A model generated the notes under the pieces. It ran no database searches and was not told the origin of the DNA. It was given only the letters and a program-made list of their open reading frames with translations. Shown here piece by piece: positions 1 through 4,956 of a stretch of DNA of 9,584 nt. The translations under genes were made by a program, and so were the position numbers. Location of the stretch: NCBI GenBank assembly GCA_041592135.1, contig JBFHQR010000092.1; one strand, written 5' to 3'. This DNA comes from Porticoccus sp041592135. Its GTDB lineage: Bacteria > Pseudomonadota > Gammaproteobacteria > Pseudomonadales > Porticoccaceae. Every line of letters begins with the position of its first letter. Within the stretch, counting starts at the first letter, position 1.

Positions 1-40
1 GCCCACGGCCGGGGAGCTAAAAGTTGCAAAGGTTTAGACA

Positions 41-325
41 ATGACTCAACCAACACCGGAACAGAACGCAGTGGCTGCTACAGCAGACAAGGAACAACAG
101 TACCAGGCGCTGATGGACAGCTTCCTGAATGACGAAAAGAATGCTGCCGTCGAAAAGTACCCGGAATTGCTCGCCGCCTACAAGGTGCAGGAGCACTACG
201 AGATTTTCTTCCTGAAGGGCGCCAGGGATGAGGTGGGATTGGTCGAGCTTAAAAAGAAGATCGGCAAGAAAATCATCGGTGAGTTGGTCTACGGTGTGGG
301 TTCAGCAGAATCCACCATGAAGTAG
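41..325 (+). CDS. Hypothetical protein, 94 aa, small and lysine/glutamate-rich
   Basis: I do not recognise this protein. It has no cysteine, no signal peptide and no membrane segment, so it is probably a soluble cytoplasmic protein. The first 20 residues are low in hydrophobics (T, Q, A, E rich). The rest is predicted mostly helical and charged, with a lysine cluster around residues 71-77 (KKKIGKK). The ATG at 41 is preceded by AAGG about 8 bases upstream, which is an acceptable ribosome binding site, and the frame ends at a TAG. Nothing upstream can be read because the window begins 40 bases before it, so it could be the last gene of an operon. It lies outside the repeat-bounded segment that follows. 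It could belong to the host chromosome or to accessory DNA; function is unknown. Confidence 0.6.
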   Translation: MTQPTPEQNAVAATADKEQQYQALMDSFLNDEKNAAVEKYPELLAAYKVQEHYEIFFLKGARDEVGLVELKKKIGKKIIGELVYGVGSAESTMK

Positions 326-403
326 GGTGGATTGAGGTGGCGCCCGGGAGGATGGGATTTTCTGTTGGTCGATCCGTCCTCTCCCGAGTTTGCTTCCGTT
401 CCG

Positions 404-455
404 CTACTTCTTTTTTGCCGGGCAGGTGCTGAGCCCCAGCAGGCTATACAGCGGG
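404..455 (-). pseudogene. Orphan 3' end of a DUF2892 (YgaP-like) gene
   Basis: Read on the minus strand, 454-404 encodes PLYSLLGLSTCPAKKK followed by TAG. This is the same C-terminus as the intact DUF2892 gene at 1683-1877, whose end reads PLYSLLGLSTCPTKKG. Homology stops sharply at 455: upstream on the minus strand there is an in-frame TAG four codons before the shared part, so no complete gene exists here. The last codons differ in sequence but still encode a lysine-rich tail, so both copies look like genuine gene ends rather than a random repeat. It is either the original 3' end displaced by an insertion or the remnant of a second DUF2892 copy. Confidence 0.7.
419..455. repeat. 37-bp direct repeat, left copy (possible att site)
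   Basis: These 37 bases are identical, in the same orientation, to 1698-1734. The match starts at C419 and ends at G455; the flanking bases differ on both sides. The repeat contains a short internal inverted repeat (TGCTG, 5-base spacer, CAGCA). The right copy lies inside the 3' end of a DUF2892 gene. A long exact repeat at a gene's 3' end, bounding about 1.24 kb of lower-GC DNA, resembles attL/attR of an integrated element, but no integrase is present. Confidence 0.75.
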
Positions 456-491
456 TTCCAAACAATCTAAATTGGAACAATCGGTGGAACC
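454..491. repeat. Inverted repeat GGTTCCA/TGGAACC just outside the left 37-bp repeat
   Basis: GGTTCCA at 454-460 is perfectly complementary to TGGAACC at 485-491. A further TGGAAC at 473-478 gives three related copies within 38 bases. The cluster begins at the inner edge of the left 37-bp repeat. Its meaning is unknown; it might be a recombinase arm site or chance. Confidence 0.35.
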
Positions 492-516
492 AATGTTTGC
501 TCTGCTCAAGACTTAA

Positions 517-531
517 GCCCACAGAGTGGGC
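517..531 (-). terminator. Weak hairpin downstream of the lipoprotein gene
   Basis: GCCCAC (517-522) and GTGGGC (526-531) form a perfect 6-bp stem with a 3-base loop, about 30 bases past the stop codon of the minus-strand lipoprotein gene. Read on the minus strand it is followed by TTAAGTCTT, not a clean T-tract, so termination is only a possibility. Confidence 0.3.
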
Positions 532-559
532 AAGGTTGGTTGAAATGTATTTCTACCGT

Positions 560-952
560 TTATTTGTTCAAACAGTTCTCCAACCTCTGTTCACAATCTA
601 AACATTGTCCGGAAAGTATATTGCAGCTTCCAACACAGTTGTGGAACGAGGCTATGCAAATACGTTCTTCGTCGCTCGAAGGTGTTTCACATTGGGGTGG
701 AAGAGTGATTGCGGGGGAGTTAAGCCCCCTGGCTGTCAGGTCACAGTAGCTTTTCAATAGTAAGGCGTGCCGCTCGTTGTTGGCAGTCGCACTATTTGTC
801 AGCTCCAGTGCCAGCAGTTCTCTTTGTGTGTAAAACATGCTCCTTATGGCACTTTGATTCTCTATTCGAGGGTATGTTTCTGGTGCAGAAGTGCTGCACC
901 CTATCAGCATTGTTGATGTAAGTGCCAACAATATAAATTTTTTTCCGATCAT
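560..952 (-). CDS. Small cysteine-rich lipoprotein, 130 aa
   Basis: The protein begins with a lipoprotein signal peptide: MIGKK, a hydrophobic core, then the lipobox LIGC with the lipidated cysteine at residue 19. It should therefore be anchored in the inner or outer membrane. After residue 19 there are eight more cysteines (70, 88, 99, 106, 110, 117, 120, 127); six fall in the last 32 residues, suggesting a disulfide-bonded periplasmic domain. I do not recognise the family. The ATG at 952 is chosen because AAGGA lies 7 bases upstream; a GTG six bases earlier would sit directly on that site. The gene diverges from the XRE regulator at 1065, and the two palindromes in between suggest that regulator controls it. 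Its base composition is AT-rich compared with the long genes to the right, a sign of acquisition by transfer. Real gene likely; function unknown. Confidence 0.68.
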   Translation of the reverse strand: MIGKKFILLALTSTMLIGCSTSAPETYPRIENQSAIRSMFYTQRELLALELTNSATANNERHALLLKSYCDLTARGLNSPAITLPPQCETPSSDEERICIASFHNCVGSCNILSGQCLDCEQRLENCLNK

Positions 953-992
953 CTTCACATCCTTGTCTGTTCCATTGTCTCGTCTCAGATAT

Positions 993-1006
993 GTTCACAT
1001 GTGAAC
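993..1006. promoter_or_regulatory. Palindromic operator candidate 1
   Basis: GTTCACATGTGAAC is a perfect 14-bp palindrome between the divergent lipoprotein and XRE genes. It shares the GTTCA half-site with the palindrome centred 33 bp away, about three helical turns, so two dimers would bind on the same DNA face. It is 41 bp upstream of the lipoprotein start codon. The likely ligand is the adjacent XRE protein (inference). Confidence 0.65.
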
Positions 1007-1021
1007 GTAAGCCTAGCATTA

Positions 1022-1043
1022 AATCGTTCATATGTGAACGATT
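1022..1043. promoter_or_regulatory. Palindromic operator candidate 2
   Basis: A 22-bp near-perfect palindrome with arms AATCGTTCA and TGAACGATT has one mismatched pair near its centre. It ends 21 bp before the ATG of the XRE gene at 1065, a position where bound repressor would block its transcription. It carries the same GTTCA half-site as the site at 993-1006. Autoregulation of this kind is common for small XRE repressors. Confidence 0.65.
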
Positions 1044-1064
1044 AGGCAAGACCCAATCCAACCT

Positions 1065-1265
1065 ATGAACCTAGCGGATAACCTGGCAATAAATCTAAGA
1101 AAGCGGCGGGGAAAGCTATCGCAAGAAGCTTTCGCGCGAAAGCTGGGTATCTCTCGCGCTACATTGACCCGTTTGGAGAATGGTGTCCAAAACACAACAT
1201 TAAAGACACTGGATCAGATAACCAAGAGCTTACGTTGTGATGTGGGGGATTTGTTCAAAAACTAA
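1065..1265 (+). CDS. Small XRE-family helix-turn-helix repressor, 66 aa
   Basis: Almost the whole protein is a single HTH_3/Cro-C1 DNA-binding domain. After a basic first helix (LRKRRG, residues 11-16), SQEAFARKLG (19-28) forms helix 2 and SRATLTRLENG (30-40) the recognition helix. The motif TLKTLDQITKSL then leads to a typical ending, DVGDLF. There is no ligand-binding or dimerisation extension, so it resembles stand-alone phage or plasmid-type regulators. The start at 1065 has only a weak ribosome binding site (GGCAAG upstream). Two palindromes sit immediately upstream in the gap shared with the divergent lipoprotein gene, so it probably represses itself and that gene. No partner toxin is visible, so an antitoxin role has no support. 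Confidence 0.85.
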   Translation: MNLADNLAINLRKRRGKLSQEAFARKLGISRATLTRLENGVQNTTLKTLDQITKSLRCDVGDLFKN

Positions 1266-1371
1266 GCTGAGTGTAAAAAGTGTTCCCCGTTGTTCATGAA
1301 ATCCCTACCCCCCGATTTGGGTAAACGAACGTCCAGTGCCAGAATCAAGCTCCGAATTCAGAGCGCGGTAA

Positions 1372-1581
1372 ATGAATCAGATCGGCCCCAAAATACGTGA
1401 GTTGCGCGAAAAGGCGGGTATGACACAGGAGCAGCTTGCCGCCCGTTGCAACCTGGTTGGGCTCAATATCAGTCGCGGTACATTGGCTAAAATGGAGTCG
1501 CAGGTCAGGCGTATTACCGATGAAGAGGTCGGCTTGATGGCGAAGGCTTTAAACGTAGATGTTTCTAAGTTCTACGAGTGA
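1372..1581 (+). CDS. XRE-family helix-turn-helix regulator, 69 aa
   Basis: A second single-domain Cro/C1-type DNA-binding protein of a different subfamily. Helix 1 is KIRELREKAG (7-16). Helix 2 is TQEQLAARCN (18-27). A slightly long turn, LVGLN, precedes the recognition helix SRGTLAKMES (34-43). The motif RRITDEEVGLMAKALNVDVSKFY (46-68) matches a widespread small-regulator type found on chromosomes and mobile elements. The start ATG follows GCGCGGTAA, a poor ribosome binding site, so expression may be weak or coupled to other signals. It lies 106 bases after the first XRE gene, in the same direction, and converges on the DUF2892 gene with a strong hairpin between. No palindrome comparable to the 993-1043 pair is visible in front of it. 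Its targets cannot be read from the sequence. Confidence 0.82.
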   Translation: MNQIGPKIRELREKAGMTQEQLAARCNLVGLNISRGTLAKMESQVRRITDEEVGLMAKALNVDVSKFYE

Positions 1582-1627
1582 GCGTCAGGCTGTTTGGCCG
1601 CGGCTTGTGCGCAACTGCTTGGGGATT

Positions 1628-1655
1628 CGCTCAGGAGGCGATGCCTTCCTGAGCG
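1628..1655. terminator. Hairpin between convergent XRE and DUF2892 genes
   Basis: CGCTCAGGA (1628-1636) pairs perfectly with TCCTGAGCG (1647-1655), and an inner GGC/GCC adds three pairs across a one-base bulge. It lies 47 bases past the XRE stop and 28 bases past the DUF2892 stop. On the plus strand it is followed by TTGTGTT, so it may terminate plus-strand transcription; the minus side has no T-tract. Confidence 0.5.
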
Positions 1656-1682
1656 TTGTGTTCAACATAGGGCTGAGTTCGG

Positions 1683-1877
1683 TCACCCTTTCTTCGTCGG
1701 GCAGGTGCTGAGCCCCAGCAGGCTATACAGCGGGCAGCTGCTGAGCAGTCCGGTAGCCAGCGGTATGACGCCGATCCAGCCCCAGGGGGTTTGCGGTCCG
1801 ACAAAGACCAGTGCGATCAGAACCAGTCCGAGGATAATACGAATTATCCGGTCAACATTTCCTACATTGGTTTTCAT
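1683..1877 (-). CDS. DUF2892 (YgaP-like) small membrane protein, 64 aa
   Basis: The start MKTNVGNVDRIIRIILGLVL and the ending with CPLYSLLGLSTCP are hallmarks of the DUF2892 family, the membrane part of YgaP-type proteins. Two hydrophobic segments are visible, roughly residues 11-27 and 33-56, with conserved cysteines 48 and 59. The family is often linked to sulfur or rhodanese proteins, but its own function is poorly known, and there is no rhodanese domain here. The ATG at 1877 is chosen because GGAGAG lies 7 bases upstream; longer in-frame starts further upstream lack such a site and would run into the promoter region of the divergent DUF502 gene. Its last part contains the right copy of the 37-bp repeat, so the 3' end may be contributed by an inserted element. 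Length is normal for the family. Confidence 0.85.
   Translation of the reverse strand: MKTNVGNVDRIIRIILGLVLIALVFVGPQTPWGWIGVIPLATGLLSSCPLYSLLGLSTCPTKKG
1698..1734. repeat. 37-bp direct repeat, right copy (possible att site)
   Basis: Exact second copy of 419-455. Here it encodes residues 49-60 of the intact DUF2892 protein (read on the minus strand). The gene continues through it into TKKG and a TGA, whereas the left copy continues into AKKK and a TAG. Confidence 0.75.
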
Positions 1878-1998
1878 GCCGTCGCTCTCCATTAATGTGC
1901 AGTCAGTGTGGATGTGCTGGGGCAATTCTGATTTGATAGCGGTCAACTGCACCACAGATTCTTCCCGCATCAACCGACGCCCACTCTGAGGATAGACC

Positions 1999-2649
1999 AT
2001 GTTACGCCTGCGAACGTTTCTTACCCTGACTGTGTTGGGCGGGTTGACGGTGGTGCTGCCCATCGCCCTGCTGGTGATGATCTTTGTCTGGCTGTTTGGC
2101 GGCATCTCCGAGCTGATCAGCCCGTTGACCGGCCTGCTGCAGGAGCAGACGACACTGAACGAATTTGTGGCGTTTGTGGTGGTGTTCGGGCTGATTCTGT
2201 CCTCCTGTTTCCTGGTGGGGCTGCTGATCAAAACCCGTCTGGGCGGATGGCTGCACGGCCATCTGGACGGCTGGCTGGCCAGGCTGGCACCGGGTTATCG
2301 CACCATTCGCGAGGTGGTGTCGCAACTGCTCGGCGGCCAGGGCGAGACCACCCTGCTGAAAGGGCAGGCGGCACTGGCGAAGATTTTCGGGCCGGATTCC
2401 CCGGTGACCGCCACCGCCATTGTCACCAGTCGCCACCCCAATGGCGACTTCACGGTGTTTGTGCCCACCGCGCCGATTCCCACCTCTGGCATGACCTATC
2501 ACATGCCGGCGGAGTGTGTGGAGGTGCTGCCCCACGTCACGGTGGAGGAGGCGATGCGCACCATCATTGCCTGCGGTTCCGGTTCGGCGGAAATGCTGGC
2601 GAAAAATGCCCGCAAGGCGCAGCAACAATTGCCGGACTACGAAGAGTAG
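1999..2649 (+). CDS. DUF502 family integral membrane protein, 216 aa
   Basis: The protein has the DUF502 layout: two N-terminal membrane helices (about residues 7-34 and 55-78) followed by a soluble domain. The soluble domain carries the family signature around residues 154-164, VFVPTAPIPTSG, and the conserved GxLLG-like and TAIVTSRHPNGD regions before it. The family is widespread in bacteria, and its biochemical role is not established. Its length of about 200-220 residues is normal and it looks intact. The start has GAGGA about 7 bases upstream. It is divergent from DUF2892 with a 121-base shared upstream region. The last residues (KAQQQLPDYEE) are polar and may be flexible. Confidence 0.88.
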   Translation: MLRLRTFLTLTVLGGLTVVLPIALLVMIFVWLFGGISELISPLTGLLQEQTTLNEFVAFVVVFGLILSSCFLVGLLIKTRLGGWLHGHLDGWLARLAPGYRTIREVVSQLLGGQGETTLLKGQAALAKIFGPDSPVTATAIVTSRHPNGDFTVFVPTAPIPTSGMTYHMPAECVEVLPHVTVEEAMRTIIACGSGSAEMLAKNARKAQQQLPDYEE

Positions 2650-3019
2650 TTCTTGCCGATAAATTGCCCTCCAATTTAGCGATTTGCTAAAATCGTTTTA
2701 TTTTAGACGGTTACGGCCGTTATTCGCCGCCTCCCGCCACCGCTGTATTTTTTCTGGCGGGGTGGGGGCGCCAGTCTGAGAGTCCAAGCGACTGATTTAT
2801 TTCAGTTATCTCCCTCGATTTATCATTCTTTTTTACGACACCAACTCATTCCCAAGTCCCATTGTTGACTACCCGGTTGGGGAAGATACTCGGTTCTATG
2901 GGGAATCTTATTTCCACAACGCCTGAATTTCCCTAGTGACACATGGTGTAGCCAGTGAATAAGTCGCGCCTAAATCAACGATAAAAATTTTGAAAATAGA
3001 AGAGACTCAGGAGCCAGAG
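2650..3019 (+). promoter_or_regulatory. 370-base gap upstream of the quinoprotein gene
   Basis: No gene is visible. Near the left end are two hairpins: TTTAGC/GCTAAA at 2675-2691, followed by a T-rich stretch, and CCCGCCA/TGGCGGG at 2733-2761. The first may be a weak terminator of the DUF502 gene. Further right, a TTGACT near 2864 could be a -35 element, but I see no convincing -10 at the proper spacing. GGGGAA occurs at 2879 and again at 2900, exactly 21 bases apart, which may be activator sites. The long leader would suit a regulated promoter for the alcohol dehydrogenase gene. Confidence 0.45.
2675..2691 (+). terminator. Possible weak terminator after the DUF502 gene
   Basis: TTTAGC and GCTAAA form a perfect 6-bp stem with a 5-base loop, beginning 26 bases after the DUF502 stop codon and followed by ATCGTTTTATTTT. 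The stem is AT-rich, so termination would be inefficient. Confidence 0.35.
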
Positions 3020-4804
3020 ATGAAATCGCTTAACCACAGACCGACCTATAAGCTGCTGGGACGTTCAGCATTGGCTGCAGCGTTGATCAGTACCTTTGCC
3101 ATCAGCGCCAATGCGGTGTCCTTCAATCCGGTCACGGATGCCGACATTCTTAACGACCAGGCGACCACTGAAGATGTGGTCAGTTACGGCATGGGCCCCA
3201 AGGCCCAGCGCTTCAGTCCGCTGAAAACCCTCAACCGGGACAACGTGGCGGAATTGCGACCCGTTTGGGCGTTCTCCCTGGGTGGCGAGAAGCAACGGGG
3301 TCAGGAGTCCCAGCCGCTGGTGAAGGACGGGGTGATGTATATCACCGGTTCCTACTCCCGCATGTACGCTATCGATGTCGCCACCGGTGAAGAACTGTGG
3401 CAGTACGATGCACGGCTGCCCGACAACATCATGCCCTGCTGTGACGTGATCAACCGCGGCGCGGCCCTGTACGACGATCTGGTGATCTTCGGCACCCTGG
3501 ATGCCAAACTGGTGGCACTGGACCGCGAGACCGGCAAGGTGAAATGGAAAAAGAAACTGGCCGATTACAAGGCCGGCTATTCCTTCACCGCAGCACCCCA
3601 GATTATCAAGGGCATGGTCATCACCGGTGTCTCCGGCGGTGAATTCGGCATTATCGGCAAGGCCGAAGCGCGCAATGCCAAAACCGGCGAGCTGGTGTGG
3701 AGCCGCCCGGTGATCGAGGGCCACATGGGCTACCTCAACGGCAAGGAAAATGGCATTACCGGCGGCGCGGCCAACAAAACCTGGCCCGGCGACATGTGGA
3801 AGCAGGGCGGCGGCGCGACCTGGAACGGCGGCACCTACGACCCGGAAACCAACCTGATCTACATGGGCACCGGCAACCCGGCGCCGTGGAACTCCCACAC
3901 CCGCCCCGGCGACAACCTGTATACGGCTTCACGGCTGGCGATCAATGCCGATACCGGCGAAATTGTCTGGCACTTCCAGACCACCCCCCACGACGGCTGG
4001 GACTTCGACGGTGTCAACGAGCTGATTCCCTTCGACTACATGGATGGCGGCAAAACCGTCAAGGCGGCGGCCACCGCTGACCGCAACGGCTTCTTCTACG
4101 TGTTGAATCGCACCAACGGCGACTTCATTCGCGCGCTGCCATTTGTGAAAAACATCAACTGGGCCAAGGGCATCGATGCCAAGGGCAAACCCATTTACAA
4201 CGAGGCCAACCGTCCCGGCAACCCGGAAGACAGTGCGGATGGCAAGAAAGGCACCTCGGTGTTTGCGATTCCCTCCTTCCTGGGCGGCAAGAACTGGATG
4301 CCCATGGCCTACAGCCAGGATACCGAGCTGTTCTATGTGCCCTCCAACGAGTGGGGTATGGATATCTGGAATGAACCGATTGCCTACAAGAAAGGGGCTG
4401 CCTACCTAGGCGCCGGTTTCACCATCAAACCCCTGTTCGAGGACCATATCGGCTCCCTGAAAGCCATTGATCCGAAGTCCGGTGAGATCAAGTGGGAATT
4501 CAAGAACAACGCGCCGCTGTGGGGTGGTGTGCTGACCACCGCCGGCAAGCTGGTCTTTACCGGCACCCCGGAAGGTTATCTGTATGGCCTCTGTGCCGAG
4601 ACCGGCAAGGTGCTGTACAAATTCCAGACCGGTTCCGGCATCGTCGGCTCCCCGATCACCTGGGAACAGGGCGGTGAACAGTATGTATCGGTCATCTCCG
4701 GCTGGGGCGGCGCTGTTCCGCTCTGGGGCGGCGATGTGGCAAAACGCGTCAACTATTTGAACCAGGGTGGCACTGTCTGGACCTTCAAGCTCCCTAAATC
4801 ATGA
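3020..4804 (+). CDS. PQQ-dependent alcohol dehydrogenase, probable lanthanide type, 594 aa
   Basis: A periplasmic quinoprotein of the methanol/ethanol dehydrogenase family, which oxidises primary alcohols to aldehydes with PQQ. A Sec signal peptide ends at A30-N31-A32. Features of the eight-bladed propeller follow: adjacent Cys140-Cys141 (the disulfide over PQQ), metal ligands Glu208 (GGEFG) and Asn286 (GTGNPAPWN), catalytic Asp328 and Arg355 (DRNGFFY). Asp330, two residues after the catalytic Asp (WDFDG), is the extra ligand known from XoxF and PedH, where it marks lanthanide rather than calcium use. There is no C-terminal cytochrome c domain, so a separate electron acceptor is needed. The ATG at 3020 is chosen because GGAG lies 6 bases upstream; an in-frame TTG at 2990 lacks one. 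The gene ends at an intrinsic terminator and is probably transcribed alone. Ethanol-type versus methanol-type substrate cannot be decided by reading; the neighbouring ExaC-type gene favours ethanol or longer alcohols. Confidence 0.93.
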   Translation: MKSLNHRPTYKLLGRSALAAALISTFAISANAVSFNPVTDADILNDQATTEDVVSYGMGPKAQRFSPLKTLNRDNVAELRPVWAFSLGGEKQRGQESQPLVKDGVMYITGSYSRMYAIDVATGEELWQYDARLPDNIMPCCDVINRGAALYDDLVIFGTLDAKLVALDRETGKVKWKKKLADYKAGYSFTAAPQIIKGMVITGVSGGEFGIIGKAEARNAKTGELVWSRPVIEGHMGYLNGKENGITGGAANKTWPGDMWKQGGGATWNGGTYDPETNLIYMGTGNPAPWNSHTRPGDNLYTASRLAINADTGEIVWHFQTTPHDGWDFDGVNELIPFDYMDGGKTVKAAATADRNGFFYVLNRTNGDFIRALPFVKNINWAKGIDAKGKPIYNEANRPGNPEDSADGKKGTSVFAIPSFLGGKNWMPMAYSQDTELFYVPSNEWGMDIWNEPIAYKKGAAYLGAGFTIKPLFEDHIGSLKAIDPKSGEIKWEFKNNAPLWGGVLTTAGKLVFTGTPEGYLYGLCAETGKVLYKFQTGSGIVGSPITWEQGGEQYVSVISGWGGAVPLWGGDVAKRVNYLNQGGTVWTFKLPKS

Positions 4805-4832
4805 TCGTTTAACTCCCTTGCTTGTCCTTTAG

Positions 4833-4877
4833 CCTCAACCTGATACCCGCCGGGTATCAGCTTGAGGATTTTTTTTT
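4833..4877 (+). terminator. Strong intrinsic terminator after the quinoprotein gene
   Basis: CCTCAA (4833-4838) pairs with TTGAGG (4862-4867), and CTGATACCC (4840-4848) pairs with GGGTATCAG (4852-4860). There is a single C-C mismatch between the two blocks and a 3-base loop, followed by nine T residues at 4869-4877. This is a textbook Rho-independent terminator and separates the dehydrogenase transcript from the NosR-like gene. TTGACA at 4876-4881 overlaps the T-tract and could be a -35 element for the next gene, but no good -10 follows. Confidence 0.9.
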
Positions 4878-4956
4878 GACACAGCATGTTCTCTTCCACT
4901 GTTCCCCGCCGCCAGATGCAATGCCTCGGGGGACTTCCAGCTCAACGGGAGTATTT

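Noticed and set aside
1065..1581. Toxin-antitoxin system based on the XRE proteins
   Set aside because: No toxin-like partner overlaps or adjoins either XRE gene; the divergent neighbour is a secreted lipoprotein.
1609..1662. Integron attC-like site (GCGCAAC ... GTTGTGT around the hairpin)
   Set aside because: The boxes do not fit RYYYAAC/GTTRRRY, the arms are asymmetric, and no integron integrase or cassette array is visible.
1594..1989. Plus-strand open frame over the DUF2892 gene
   Set aside because: The minus-strand DUF2892 reading has family motifs and a good ribosome binding site; this frame has neither.
2990..3019. Upstream TTG start for the quinoprotein gene
   Set aside because: It has no ribosome binding site, while the ATG at 3020 has GGAG 6 bases upstream and begins a normal signal peptide.
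3065..3898. Long minus-strand open frame opposite the quinoprotein gene
   Set aside because: It is antisense to a gene with clear active-site motifs; no domain or start site is recognisable.
4822..4956. In-frame extension of the NosR-like gene to a TTG at 4822
   Set aside because: It would translate through a strong terminator hairpin and T-tract; the ATG at 4957 has a good ribosome binding site and starts a signal or membrane segment.
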